Part shown: piece after piece, positions 37,252 through 45,571 of the stretch
How the letters are laid out: the number at the start of each line of letters is the position of its first letter
Position numbering within the stretch: the stretch's first letter is position 1
Source: Methylotenera oryzisoli
Lineage (GTDB): Bacteria > Pseudomonadota > Gammaproteobacteria > Burkholderiales > Methylophilaceae
Reading direction: 5' to 3'
Assembly: GCF_004661485.1 (NCBI RefSeq)
Contig: NZ_PQVH01000008.1
Coordinates: forward strand, 62,001 to 126,000
Length of the DNA: 64,000 nt
Position numbers and translations under genes: made by a program
Notes under the pieces: model-generated
Database searches by the model: none
What the model saw: the letters and a program-made list of their open reading frames with translations, nothing else
Told to the model about the DNA's origin: nothing

Positions 37252-38094
37252 TTAAACCAAATGCTTAGCCCAAGTACTGAAAGCAATCCATAACTTGCGT
37301 AATGTGCCCAGTGATATACGCGCATTCAGTACTTTCTCAGCGCCATCTACTTTTATTTCGCGGAGCAATGTGCGGTAAATCGCAGTCATGATTAAGCCTA
37401 CGCGCTGATTCTTTTTATCTTCTCCAGGTAGTTCGTTAAGTGCTTTGTCATAATAAGTTTCAGCACGCTCAATTTGGCTCTCTAGCAGTTTTTTTACAGC
37501 ATCAGATTCACGGCTTTTTAAAATATCTTCTTCTGTGACATTGAACTTTGCCAGCTCGTCTAACGGCAGGTAAATGCGGTTGCGACGTGCATCTTCACCT
37601 ACATCTCTGATGATGTTAGTGAGCTGGAATGCCATGCCGAGATCATGGGCAAATTTAAGCGTTTTTCTATTTTTAAAGCCAAAAATTTGGGCTGAGAGTA
37701 TGCCAACAACGCTGGCAACCCGATAACAATAGAGCTGCAGCTGCTTGAAATCCTCATAGCGATTGAAATTTAAATCCATCTCCATGCCATCAATAATTTC
37801 ATGAAAGTGCTCTTCATCTAATTGAAACTGTTTGATGACGGGCTCAAGTGCTTTAGTTACTGGATGTATGGGTTTATTTAGATATAAATTGCGAACTTCA
37901 TCTTTCCACCAGGCAAGCTTTACTTGAGCCACTTTTAACTCAGTGCACTCATCGACAATATCATCCACTTCACGACAAAAGGCATATAGCGCGGTAATTG
38001 CTTCACGCTTCTGCTTTGGTAAAAACATAAAGCTATAGTAAAAACTGGAGCCGCTCTTTGCTGCTTTTTCTTGGCAATATTGCTTTGGGGTCAT
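37252..38094 (-). CDS. hpnD: Presqualene diphosphate synthase HpnD
   Basis: A 280-residue trans-isoprenyl synthase of the squalene/phytoene family. The first Asp-rich motif is REVDDIVDE (about residue 45), the second is NIIRDVGEDARRNRIYLP. SSFYYSFMFLPKQKR at the N-terminus is typical of HpnD. It condenses two farnesyl diphosphates to presqualene diphosphate, the first step for hydroxysqualene synthase. Follows hpnC by 31 bases. Confidence 0.9.
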   Translation of the reverse strand: MTPKQYCQEKAAKSGSSFYYSFMFLPKQKREAITALYAFCREVDDIVDECTELKVAQVKLAWWKDEVRNLYLNKPIHPVTKALEPVIKQFQLDEEHFHEIIDGMEMDLNFNRYEDFKQLQLYCYRVASVVGILSAQIFGFKNRKTLKFAHDLGMAFQLTNIIRDVGEDARRNRIYLPLDELAKFNVTEEDILKSRESDAVKKLLESQIERAETYYDKALNELPGEDKKNQRVGLIMTAIYRTLLREIKVDGAEKVLNARISLGTLRKLWIAFSTWAKHLV

Positions 38095-38125
38095 ATTAGG
38101 ATTGTTGAAACTAAGTGATTAATGT

Positions 38126-39028
38126 TTATAGCTTAAATAGGGCTTTAGAAAAAATGATAGCCCAGTCCCAGAAGTTGAGTTTGGGTCTGTGGTTAAATAC
38201 ATCGCCATTGACTGCGCTGATTTTATAGATAATACGCTCACCACCGGCAATGATCATGCGCATTTCAAAACCAATGCGCCCCTTTAATATGCTGCCTAAA
38301 GGCTTACCTGCGTTGAGCAGGGCTTGGGTGCGACGCAAATTAAAATGCATAAACTGCTGCCAATAATCATCAATCGGCTGCGTGGCATTTACATACGCTC
38401 TAATGGTTTGCTCGCTGATGCCAAAAGCCACTAGCTCATCCTGGCATAGGTAAATACGTTGTTTACCTTCATTTTTTTTAAAATCAATGGCAATGTCTTG
38501 TAAAAAATTGATCAGTTGTAATGCAGAGCAAATGTGATTGGAGTATGTAATATTTTGAGGGGTTGCTTGCTGATATAAATGCAGTAAAAGGCTACCGATA
38601 GGGTTTGCAGAGCGTGCGCAGTAATCGAGCACGTCTTCGTAATCTGCGTAGCGAGTTTTAGTCACATCTTGGCTAAAGGCATCTAACAAGTCGTAAAATG
38701 GGGCAAAGGGTAACTTTCTCTCGCGAATCATTTGACCTAATGTCATAAAAAAAGCAGACTTTGGCTTGATATAGGCTTGTAGCAAGTCAAGCTCATCACG
38801 AAAGCCATTAAGCAAGTTCAGTCGCTGCTCAATAGTCATGTCACCTTCATCAGCAAAATCATCCGCCTGCCGTGCAAAGCTATAAATTAAAGCAATAGGC
38901 TCCCTTAAGTACTCCGGCAAAAAGTATGAAGCAACAGGGAAGTTTTCATAATGGCGGCTGGCTAAGTCGAGGCTTTGTTGAGCCACTGTTGCTGACGAAT
39001 CGCTAGACGTTGAGCAAATATTTACCAT
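38126..39028 (-). CDS. hpnC: Hydroxysqualene synthase HpnC
   Basis: About 300 residues of the squalene-synthase fold with SRHYENFPVASYFLP at the N-terminus, QADDFADE as first Asp-rich motif and NFLQDIAIDFKKNEGKQRIYL as second. HpnC turns presqualene diphosphate into hydroxysqualene. The start at 39028 (MVNICSTSS) is chosen over 39046 only as the more compact option; neither has a good ribosome site. First gene of the hpnCDE transcript. Confidence 0.9.
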   Translation of the reverse strand: MVNICSTSSDSSATVAQQSLDLASRHYENFPVASYFLPEYLREPIALIYSFARQADDFADEGDMTIEQRLNLLNGFRDELDLLQAYIKPKSAFFMTLGQMIRERKLPFAPFYDLLDAFSQDVTKTRYADYEDVLDYCARSANPIGSLLLHLYQQATPQNITYSNHICSALQLINFLQDIAIDFKKNEGKQRIYLCQDELVAFGISEQTIRAYVNATQPIDDYWQQFMHFNLRRTQALLNAGKPLGSILKGRIGFEMRMIIAGGERIIYKISAVNGDVFNHRPKLNFWDWAIIFSKALFKL

Positions 39029-39174
39029 GGCGTGAGTATGCCACAAAATTAAATCATTTTTGGTTACAAAGCCTGCTATTTATGATGAACATTTGTTTTT
39101 CTAAGGTGGTAAATATTTTAAGAAAACAATTAAAGCTTTGTTAAAATAAAAACGTACTCATATAGAAAGCGATT

Positions 39175-39924
39175 ATGTTAGCAATTATTGGTGGCACAGG
39201 TCTGACGCAACTAGACAACTTAAATATTACTAGACGTTTAATTGTACGAACGCCTTACGGTGAGCCATCGCAACCACTTATTTTTGGCGAGATTTCTGGG
39301 CGAGAAGTCATTTTTTTGGCACGTCATGGCAACGGACACACGATTCCGCCACATGAGGTGAATTATCGTGCCAATATTGCCGCCCTGCATTTACAAGGCG
39401 TGACGGAAATAGCTGCGATTGCAACGGTAGGTGGCATTCACCCAGATTTGTCAGCCGGCAAAATAGTAATCCCGCATCAAATCATTGATTACACCTACGG
39501 TAGAAAAACAACCTTTCATGATGGAATTAGCAATCCAGTAAAACATATCGACTTTACTGAACCATACTGCCAAACCTTACGTGAAAAGTGGAAAAGAGCT
39601 GCTATTGCCGTTGGTGAAGAAGTGGTTGATCATGGGGTGTATGCTGCTACGCAAGGCCCTAGATTAGAGACTGCTGCTGAAATTAACCGTTTAGAGCGAG
39701 ATGGAGCAACCGTGGTAGGAATGACCGGTATGCCAGAAGCGGCACTTGCGCGTGAACTTGGCATTAGCTATGCGACAATTTGTCCAGTAGCGAATTATGC
39801 GGCTGGTCGAGGTGACAATTTGCATGAAATTAAATATGAGGAAGTCATCTCTAATTTAAACCTCACCATGGTACGCGTGCGCAATATTATCGCTCAACTG
39901 GTCAAGCAAAACGGACATCACTAG
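39175..39924 (+). CDS. mtnP: S-methyl-5'-thioinosine / thioadenosine phosphorylase family
   Basis: The 249-residue product belongs to the MTAP/PNP family: MLAIIGGTGLTQL at the start, the phosphate-binding ARHGNGHTIPPHEVNYRANI and IGM-type VVGMTGMPEAALARELGI. Family members split methylthioadenosine or methylthioinosine with phosphate for methionine salvage. The length and several residues fit the thioinosine branch found in Pseudomonas-type pathways, but substrate is inferred. No other salvage gene is adjacent. Confidence 0.85.
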   Translation: MLAIIGGTGLTQLDNLNITRRLIVRTPYGEPSQPLIFGEISGREVIFLARHGNGHTIPPHEVNYRANIAALHLQGVTEIAAIATVGGIHPDLSAGKIVIPHQIIDYTYGRKTTFHDGISNPVKHIDFTEPYCQTLREKWKRAAIAVGEEVVDHGVYAATQGPRLETAAEINRLERDGATVVGMTGMPEAALARELGISYATICPVANYAAGRGDNLHEIKYEEVISNLNLTMVRVRNIIAQLVKQNGHH

Positions 39925-39982
39925 AAATGTCAGCCACTTTGATTTGGGTGATGCTGAGACTGACGAATGCTTAAGGTAAAAA

Positions 39983-40528
39983 ATGGCAATTAAAACTGTA
40001 TTAAGAATGGGCGAGCCATGCTTGCTGGCAAAAGCTGAACCTGTAACGCATTTTGATACAGCAGAATTGCATGAATTAATCCAAGATTTAGAAGATACCA
40101 TGAAGCATATGAATGGTGCCGGCATCGCTGCTCCGCAAATTGGCGTTAGCTTGAGAGTTGTTATTTTTGGTCAAAAGGAATCTACTGCTACCAATCCTCG
40201 GTATCCAGATGCAGATGCGGTACCTTACACTGTACTTATTAACCCTGAATTAACATTAATTGGCGATAAAATTGAAAATGATTGGGAAGGGTGCTTGTCA
40301 GTTCCTGGAATGCGAGGTATAGTGCCGCGTCATCTGAAATTGCATTACACGGGGTTTGATCAGTACGGCAATAAAGTTGATAGATTGGTCAGCGGCTTTC
40401 ATGCGCGAGTAGTTCAGCATGAATGTGATCACTTGGATGGTGTTTTATATCCAATGCGGATAATAAATTTAAAAGATTTTGGATATTCTGATGTTTTTTT
40501 TCCAAATCAGGATTTTCAAGATGATTAA
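39983..40528 (+). CDS. def: Peptide deformylase
   Basis: A 181-residue metalloenzyme that removes the N-formyl group from new proteins. The three motifs are all present: GAGIAAPQIGV (motif I), WEGCLSVPG with the metal-binding Cys (motif II) and QHECDHLDG with HEXXH-type ligands (motif III). The insertion and C-terminus resemble the type found in proteobacteria with a second, non-fmt-linked def gene. Here fmt is not adjacent, so it may be an extra copy. Confidence 0.93.
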   Translation: MAIKTVLRMGEPCLLAKAEPVTHFDTAELHELIQDLEDTMKHMNGAGIAAPQIGVSLRVVIFGQKESTATNPRYPDADAVPYTVLINPELTLIGDKIENDWEGCLSVPGMRGIVPRHLKLHYTGFDQYGNKVDRLVSGFHARVVQHECDHLDGVLYPMRIINLKDFGYSDVFFPNQDFQDD

Positions 40529-40542
40529 TTTGTTGTTATAAT
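40514..40542 (+). promoter_or_regulatory. Promoter of tRNA-Ser
   Basis: Perfect TATAAT (40537-40542) and TTTCAA (40514-40519) with 17-base spacing. The -35 lies inside the last codons of def; the tRNA starts 33 bases after the -10. Confidence 0.6.
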
Positions 40543-40574
40543 GCTGACCTCGTAACGCAAGTAACGATTTAGAT

Positions 40575-40664
40575 GGAAGAGTGGCAGAGCGGTTTAATGC
40601 TACAGTCTTGAAAACTGTCGTGGGTTCACGCCCACCGTGAGTTCGAATCTCACCTCTTCCGCCA
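40575..40664 (+). tRNA. tRNA-Ser (UGA), prophage integration target
   Basis: A 90-base class II tRNA with acceptor GGAAGAG / CTCTTCC, D loop AGCGGTTTAATGCT, anticodon TGA in CTTGAAA, a long variable arm (TGGGTTCACGCCCACC) and T loop GTTCGAATC, with CCA encoded. It is intact although an integrase gene begins 18 bases downstream, as expected if the element carries a copy of the tRNA 3' end at attP. Confidence 0.96.
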
Positions 40665-40672
40665 GAATACAT

Positions 40673-40710
40673 AAGCCAGTACTAGCTCTCAGCTGTACTG
40701 GCTTTTTCTT
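40673..40710 (+). terminator. tRNA-Ser terminator overlapping the int stop
   Basis: Perfect 10-base arms AAGCCAGTAC (40673-40682) and GTACTGGCTT (40695-40704) followed by TTTCTT. The right part lies within the last codons of the convergent integrase gene, so this hairpin also borders that gene. It is element DNA replacing whatever terminator followed the tRNA before integration. Confidence 0.75.
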
Positions 40711-41842
40711 GGGGCAAATTTGGGGCAAATAGGGCGTTATTAACCTTGTCCAGCTCTCGTGACTTATCTGCAAGATCAATCCATTTGCTGTAGACCTCTA
40801 GCGTGATTTTCATATTGGCGTGGCCAAGCTGACGCGCAACCCACATCGGGTTAGCACCGGCCATTAGCATTAGGGTGGCGAACGTGTGTCGCATTTGGTA
40901 GGGGTTACGGTGGTGTAATTTCAGTTGCTTGAGCGTAGGTGTCCAGTAGACCTTACTTTGCGAGCGTTGGTCGTTCCACGTTGTTTCTGTGATTGGGTTA
41001 AGAAACACGTACACTGATTTAAGTTTAGTGTGTGCTTTTTGTCTGGCCAGCGCAGCTTTTGCTCTAGCGTTCAGTTCAACAAAGCGCACCTGGTTAGTCT
41101 TGGTGGTTTTGCTTTCGCCTTCCACCTTAGCGCTGCGCACAACGACTAGTGTTTCTTCAACATCTCCCCATTTCAGATCTATAAGCTCAGAAGTTCTTAG
41201 CCCACTAAAAAAACCAAACTCAAAGTAGTTGAGCACTTGCTCGTTGTACGTGGTTTTAATGTGCTCTAGGATCAGGTTCACTTCATTTATCGTGAATGGG
41301 TCAGGCTCTGGGCGCTGAGCCTTTACGTTGCGGATTCGAGCTGCAGGATTGCTTGCGATGATGCCATCTAAAAACGCGGCATCTAGTATGCGGCGCATTG
41401 GGATTACTATGTTATTTCTGGTTTTAGGTGTGACTTTCAGATCGGCAAGGTGGGCCATCAGTTCGGTGTAGGTGATTTCTGTAATTTTGTGCTTACCGAA
41501 CTTAGGCAACCAGTGCTTGTTTAGGTGCTTTTGATAGGTGGTAAGTGATGATTTAGCCAGCTGGCTATTGGCTTTTAGCCATGTATCGCTTGCGTCTGCG
41601 AAGGTGTCTATCTTTTTAACGCCAGCTTGTGCTTTGGGGGATTCTGGGAAGTAGTCAGCATAATCAAACGTGCCGAGTCCTATTTTGCGTAGAATCTCGG
41701 CACGCAGACCAGCTGCATACTGCATATTGCTTTTAGTAGGTGGTATGTTGATTGTTTCACGGCATCTTGCACCTCGCCATTGAAACGATACTCTTATGCT
41801 GTTGCCACGCTCTTCAATTCCAGTCTCTCGCCGCTGACCCAT
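40682..41842 (-). CDS. int: Phage tyrosine integrase
   Basis: The 386-residue recombinase has an N-terminal arm-binding region of the DUF3596 type (GIEERGNSIRVSFQWRGARCRETI), a core-binding SAM-like domain (about 75-170) and a catalytic domain with Arg in SGLRTSELIDLKWGD, the HxxR of YQMRHTFATLM, His in LGHANMKITLEVYSKWI and the nucleophile Tyr in the last motif. It catalyses integration at tRNA-Ser. It overlaps the excisionase-like gene start by 49 bases. Confidence 0.93.
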   Translation of the reverse strand: MGQRRETGIEERGNSIRVSFQWRGARCRETINIPPTKSNMQYAAGLRAEILRKIGLGTFDYADYFPESPKAQAGVKKIDTFADASDTWLKANSQLAKSSLTTYQKHLNKHWLPKFGKHKITEITYTELMAHLADLKVTPKTRNNIVIPMRRILDAAFLDGIIASNPAARIRNVKAQRPEPDPFTINEVNLILEHIKTTYNEQVLNYFEFGFFSGLRTSELIDLKWGDVEETLVVVRSAKVEGESKTTKTNQVRFVELNARAKAALARQKAHTKLKSVYVFLNPITETTWNDQRSQSKVYWTPTLKQLKLHHRNPYQMRHTFATLMLMAGANPMWVARQLGHANMKITLEVYSKWIDLADKSRELDKVNNALFAPNLPQEKASTAES

Positions 41843-42000
41843 TCGTTGTATGCCTCTATTTTAAATTGAACCCGGCCATCACGTGACTTCCTCCAGTGAT
41901 AGCCTTCAATAAAGTCGCCACGGCTTATTTTTGCCCTTAATGCGGCGACTGTGTAACCTGACTCTCCGGCCAGTTTTTGGATAGTAACCCATTCAAGCAT
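41794..42000 (-). CDS. Excisionase-like small DNA-binding protein
   Basis: A 68-residue protein, MLEWVTIQKLAGESGYTVAALRAKISRGDFIEG, with a winged-helix/MerR-like pattern seen in phage excisionases (Xis), followed by YHWRKSRDGRVQFKIEAYNEWVSG. It overlaps the integrase gene start, the usual position for a recombination directionality factor. No direct family proof beyond size, motif and place. Confidence 0.72.
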   Translation of the reverse strand: MLEWVTIQKLAGESGYTVAALRAKISRGDFIEGYHWRKSRDGRVQFKIEAYNEWVSGERLELKSVATA

Positions 42001-42172
42001 GCTTACTCAATTCACTATGTTTATTGATAGCCTCATCTATCGTTTTAAAAAATCCCTTTGATTCACCATCAAAATTAAGGCCATAAGGGTAGGTGGCGTT
42101 TTTAGCGTAGGTGATTGTCCAAGGTGATGCACCAAAACGCATGTGGTAATCGTCTATTTTTTTCCACTTCAT
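41993..42172 (-). CDS. 59-residue phage protein of unknown function
   Basis: A short gene (MKWKKIDDYHMRFGASPWTITY...) with GGAGG five bases before its ATG. Its start overlaps the stop of the previous gene (ATGA) and its end overlaps the excisionase start by 8 bases. The overlaps on both sides support it as real. No motif recognised; charge-rich and soluble. Similar short proteins lie between Xis and other early genes of P2-like phages. Confidence 0.7.
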   Translation of the reverse strand: MKWKKIDDYHMRFGASPWTITYAKNATYPYGLNFDGESKGFFKTIDEAINKHSELSKHA

Positions 42173-42642
42173 GCAGCCCTCCGTTCTTTGATTTCATCAT
42201 AAAACTCATTCAACTCAGCTACACAATCGTTATATAGATTTGTAGTCTGTCGCTTCCAGAATGCATCATAAAAAACAACCAAACTACGCAGCGCGTCACG
42301 CTCTTCACTATCAACGCCGAACTTGCCTGTTCTTTGATAGCGCTCAAGTATCAACGCGGCTAAGAAGTTAATTGCATCAACCGTAGGCTTAAGATTTTCA
42401 GCGCCTTTGTACTTGGCGGCAATATTGAGCATGTTTGCCATGCGCACCAGGTAGTCGTAATCCGATTGTTGCGCTGTGCCAAATAGGAATGCATTAACCA
42501 TTGCAAGCTCTTCTTTGCCCTCGATGTTGTCATTCACTACCCGATTAACTAGCATTGGCACGCTGGCGTGAAATGATTTGTGTTTTTTGTTGCGCTTGGC
42601 TTGTTTGCCAAAGTTTTGTTTTCTTCGTTGGGCGCGGTTCAT
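42169..42642 (-). CDS. Phage protein of unknown function, early region
   Basis: About 157 residues from the ATG at 42642 (MNRAQRRKQNFGKQAKRNKK), preceded by AGGAG. The N-terminus is strongly basic (Lys/Arg-rich, about residues 1-25) and the rest is predicted helical and soluble. The ATG overlaps the stop of the Dam gene (ATGA). I do not recognise the family; basic tails of this sort can bind nucleic acid, but that is inference. The longer frame to 42708 lies within dam and has no ribosome site. Confidence 0.65.
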   Translation of the reverse strand: MNRAQRRKQNFGKQAKRNKKHKSFHASVPMLVNRVVNDNIEGKEELAMVNAFLFGTAQQSDYDYLVRMANMLNIAAKYKGAENLKPTVDAINFLAALILERYQRTGKFGVDSEERDALRSLVVFYDAFWKRQTTNLYNDCVAELNEFYDEIKERRAA

Positions 42643-43508
42643 GCCTGTAACTCCTGAAATAGTCCTAATGAAGCACCTAATGCGTCTACGCATGCTGGGT
42701 TTAACCAAACAACCTCAGTCCTGATGCTGGTGCCGCGATATGCTGAAGCTCTTGATTTTGTGCTATGTTTTTGCCAGTTGCCACTTGCCAAATTCATCAA
42801 TGCATCATCGTATAAATCGCTTTGGTAGCCGTTGAGCACTACCATACCTTCTACATTTTTTAATTTATCTAGCAGGGCTATATGATCTTGCTCTGTCATT
42901 TCATGCCGGTAGTAGTGATTGTTGTTATCCATTACTCGCGTGTTATGCATGTATGGTGGGTCTACATAAAAAAGTGTTTCAGGCGTGTCATGGTTTTCAA
43001 TCACATTTAAGGCTGGTCGATTTTCAACAAGAACACCTACCAGACGATCAATTATCGGCCTTAATATTGGTGGGTATTTAACCCAGTCCATTTGTGCCGT
43101 TGTGTATCTGCGTGAGGTATCTGACCTAAAGCCAGTGGTGCCTTTTGTTGCGCCACTTGAGCCAAAACCCATTTGGGCGCGAATGATAGTGCGCCTAGCA
43201 CGTTCAATCTCGCAATCAGTATATGTAAATGCTAATTCGAACTCAGATCTAGCAAATAAGGTAATTTCTAGCAGTTGAATTAAGCGTGCGCTCTTTTTAT
43301 CGTCCTGCAGTACGCGAAATAAGTTGACGACATCATCGTCTAGATCGTTATATACCTCTGCATAAGACCTATGTTTTTGCAGCAGTACAGACGCGGCGCC
43401 ACCGAATGGCTCACAATAAATTTTATGGTTAGGGAAGAATTGTATTAACCAAGATGCAAGCCGGAACTTACCACCGTGATATCTTATTAGTGGGCGAGTT
43501 ACTTTCAT
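42639..43508 (-). CDS. DNA adenine methyltransferase, Dam-type (first copy)
   Basis: The 290-residue product is a D12-class adenine-N6 methyltransferase: LIRYHGGKFRLASWL and EPFGGAASVLL bind S-adenosylmethionine and DPPYMHN (Asp183) is the catalytic motif. The start at 43508 has AGGTGG upstream and overlaps the dcm stop (ATGA). Sequence specificity (GATC or other) cannot be told. It forms a coupled pair with the cytosine methyltransferase upstream. Confidence 0.88.
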   Translation of the reverse strand: MKVTRPLIRYHGGKFRLASWLIQFFPNHKIYCEPFGGAASVLLQKHRSYAEVYNDLDDDVVNLFRVLQDDKKSARLIQLLEITLFARSEFELAFTYTDCEIERARRTIIRAQMGFGSSGATKGTTGFRSDTSRRYTTAQMDWVKYPPILRPIIDRLVGVLVENRPALNVIENHDTPETLFYVDPPYMHNTRVMDNNNHYYRHEMTEQDHIALLDKLKNVEGMVVLNGYQSDLYDDALMNLASGNWQKHSTKSRASAYRGTSIRTEVVWLNPACVDALGASLGLFQELQA

Positions 43509-45304
43509 GCTGCACCACCTTGAGCGGCCATCAAACCCGCTACTGTAGGTTGCACCCATACAGGCGCTGCGCTTAGTTGGAATGTTTCCCCAGCCCATGA
43601 CAATAGTAAGGTTCGGAACATTTCACTGGCTACAGCTTGCGCTGCCGGTGGCGGCACTGCGTTACCAATACGCTCACGCCAAGACATATCGTTTAATCCG
43701 TCTAGCTGTAGTTGTTCTTCAGGATCGATAAGGCCTTGCAATGCTGCTAATTCAAGTGTGGTAAATGGGCGATGCCATGTGCCATCCATTGACTGAATAA
43801 TTGCAATTACTTTATCGTTTGATTCTGGAATTCGTGGATCTGCAACAGACCATCTACCATTATCAAATTTACCTGATGCACTGATAGCGCCGCATTTCTC
43901 TTCAAAAGGAACGACACCGTAATGACCACCAGTTAAATAGTTATCACCTTTTTTGCGGTCGATGCCACTGCGTGGATCTGCAACAGCAAAAGCACCTTGC
44001 CCGGTTGTGCTGGCTGCAATCACAGTGTTGCTTGGTGTCTCGTAAGCATTGACGATATATTTTCCAGAACCGTTAAATCCAGTATTGGAACGCGGGTCTG
44101 CTACAGACATAGCTGCACCGGCTACGTGCGCAGCTCCGGTGACAGATCCTGATGCACCTTCAAATTTAACGACGCGGTAAATTCCGTTTTGACGGTTCTT
44201 ACTTTCTGGCATGCGTGGATCTGCAACTGTGTAAATGCCGCCACCTGGTTTAGATTGTGCGCTAACAACACCCATCGTTTTATTGAATGGCAAAACACCA
44301 TACTGGCTGTATTCTTTACCGTTGTAGCGTGGGTCTGCCACAGAAAATTTGCCATTGGCAGGCGATGATTTTCCAGTGACTGTGCCACTTGATTCGTTCC
44401 AATTGTGCACATCTAAATAACCGCTATAAAACTCTGGCACGATTAGGTAATCGCGCAATTTGCCATCCTCGACCGCTAATTTATTCAAGCTGCGCCAATC
44501 GCTACCAGCTTCAACAAATGCCAAGCGAACCCATGTTTTCCATTGTAATGATGGGATGCGGTGCATAGGGCCAGCCGCCAAATCACCTGGTAACAACATG
44601 CGACCTAATACATCGCCAACGGAACGAAGAGGGCGCTTAACTGGCTCATATAGATAGCTAGGCACTTTTTCCATGTGACGTGCGACCAATAGGAAGCGTT
44701 TACGGCTTTGCGCTAAGTTGCCTAACTCACCACAATCATGAGTAGTCTCTGCAACTGCATAGCCATAATGGCGTAATAACTGGTTAATTTGATCGAGCAG
44801 ATATCGGCCACGAGTAGAGATTCGTGGCACGTTTTCAAAAACAATCAACTCTACAGGGTCATCTTTCCATGCTTCGCACATTAACCAAACGCAGCGTAAC
44901 GTTAGCTGATTAAGTGCTTGATACTTTGTAGTTTTGCTTAATGACTCAGAAAGCAAACCAGACAGGCCTTTGCACGGAGACGAAATGAAAACAATGTGAG
45001 GGTGTTCATTGCCTGCAGCAGCTTGGATATCAGCAGGGGTTGCTTCTTTCCAGCTCACAGGAGGCTCTTTGCCATGAAACGAGATGTACTGCTCACGGGT
45101 AAATAAATCCATCACCGTACCTGCACGGCCATCTCCCATTTTGTCAAAGTCACGTATAGCTGCGGCATCTATATCTACACCACCTATGCAACGAGAACGT
45201 GCCACCATATTGCCTACGCGTGCGCTGGCTTGGTTAAATCCTTTTTTACCGCCACCAAGACCGCAGGCAAAGTGAAAGTGATTGATTGTGCGGATATCGT
45301 TCAT
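43505..45304 (-). CDS. C5-cytosine DNA methyltransferase with VADPR repeats
   Basis: The 599-residue enzyme carries the C5-MTase motifs: FACGLGGG (I), the catalytic Cys111 in SSPCKGLSG (IV, with K in place of the usual Q), ENVP at 157-160 (VI), QSRKRF at 199-204 (VIII) and RIGNAVPP near 545 (X). Between VIII and X lies a target-recognition part about 290 residues long containing five copies of VADPR at 322, 360, 401, 441 and 487. It likely modifies the phage or host DNA. A 21-codon open frame ends at its start codon. Confidence 0.88.
   Translation of the reverse strand: MNDIRTINHFHFACGLGGGKKGFNQASARVGNMVARSRCIGGVDIDAAAIRDFDKMGDGRAGTVMDLFTREQYISFHGKEPPVSWKEATPADIQAAAGNEHPHIVFISSPCKGLSGLLSESLSKTTKYQALNQLTLRCVWLMCEAWKDDPVELIVFENVPRISTRGRYLLDQINQLLRHYGYAVAETTHDCGELGNLAQSRKRFLLVARHMEKVPSYLYEPVKRPLRSVGDVLGRMLLPGDLAAGPMHRIPSLQWKTWVRLAFVEAGSDWRSLNKLAVEDGKLRDYLIVPEFYSGYLDVHNWNESSGTVTGKSSPANGKFSVADPRYNGKEYSQYGVLPFNKTMGVVSAQSKPGGGIYTVADPRMPESKNRQNGIYRVVKFEGASGSVTGAAHVAGAAMSVADPRSNTGFNGSGKYIVNAYETPSNTVIAASTTGQGAFAVADPRSGIDRKKGDNYLTGGHYGVVPFEEKCGAISASGKFDNGRWSVADPRIPESNDKVIAIIQSMDGTWHRPFTTLELAALQGLIDPEEQLQLDGLNDMSWRERIGNAVPPPAAQAVASEMFRTLLLSWAGETFQLSAAPVWVQPTVAGLMAAQGGAA
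43832..44341 (-). repeat. Five VADPR repeats in the methyltransferase target-recognition region
   Basis: In protein terms the repeats read VADPR + about 35-41 residues, including a Gly-Tyr-x-Val / Val-x-Phe / Gly-Ser-Val-Thr pattern and a Gly-x-(Phe/Tyr/Trp)-(Ser/Thr/Ala) end. Spacing is 38, 41, 40 and 46 residues. The DNA copies have diverged, so this is an old repeat and not a recent slippage. A sixth, partial unit lies just before the first VADPR (SSGTVTGKSSPANGKF). Confidence 0.85.
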
Positions 45305-45366
45305 GCTGCCACCTCGCCTTTAAATTCGTTGATTAGTGATTGCAGTTTTTGGTCATACAAGTTCAT
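45301..45366 (-). CDS. 21-residue leader-type peptide before the methyltransferase
   Basis: A 21-codon frame (MNLYDQKLQSLINEFKGEVAA) with GGAG six bases before the ATG and a stop that overlaps the methyltransferase ATG (ATGA). This looks like a coupling or leader peptide. Because it is so short, only the ribosome site and overlap support it. Confidence 0.5.
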   Translation of the reverse strand: MNLYDQKLQSLINEFKGEVAA

Positions 45367-45387
45367 GGTGGTCTCCATTGTTGTTGT

Positions 45388-45543
45388 TTAAATAAATGCG
45401 CGGCGGATGGTGATTTTTAGTGCTCTGCACTTTGAGTGGCCGCTTTCACGGTGGTAGTTGTAGTCGCTCTTAAGTGATAGAAAAATCACGATTGCGATTG
45501 GGCTGAAAAATCCGCCGATGTAGGCTGTTATTAGTTGTGGCAT
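45388..45543 (-). CDS. 51-residue small membrane protein
   Basis: MPQLITAYIGGFFSPIAIVIFL, then a basic tail (SDYNYHRESGHSKCRALKITIRRAFI). AGGA lies nine bases before the ATG. One membrane helix of about 18 residues is clear. The gene fills most of an otherwise empty gap between early genes. Function unknown. Confidence 0.6.
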   Translation of the reverse strand: MPQLITAYIGGFFSPIAIVIFLSLKSDYNYHRESGHSKCRALKITIRRAFI

Positions 45544-45571
45544 GGTTTGTTTTCCTATGGTGGTTAGTTAA

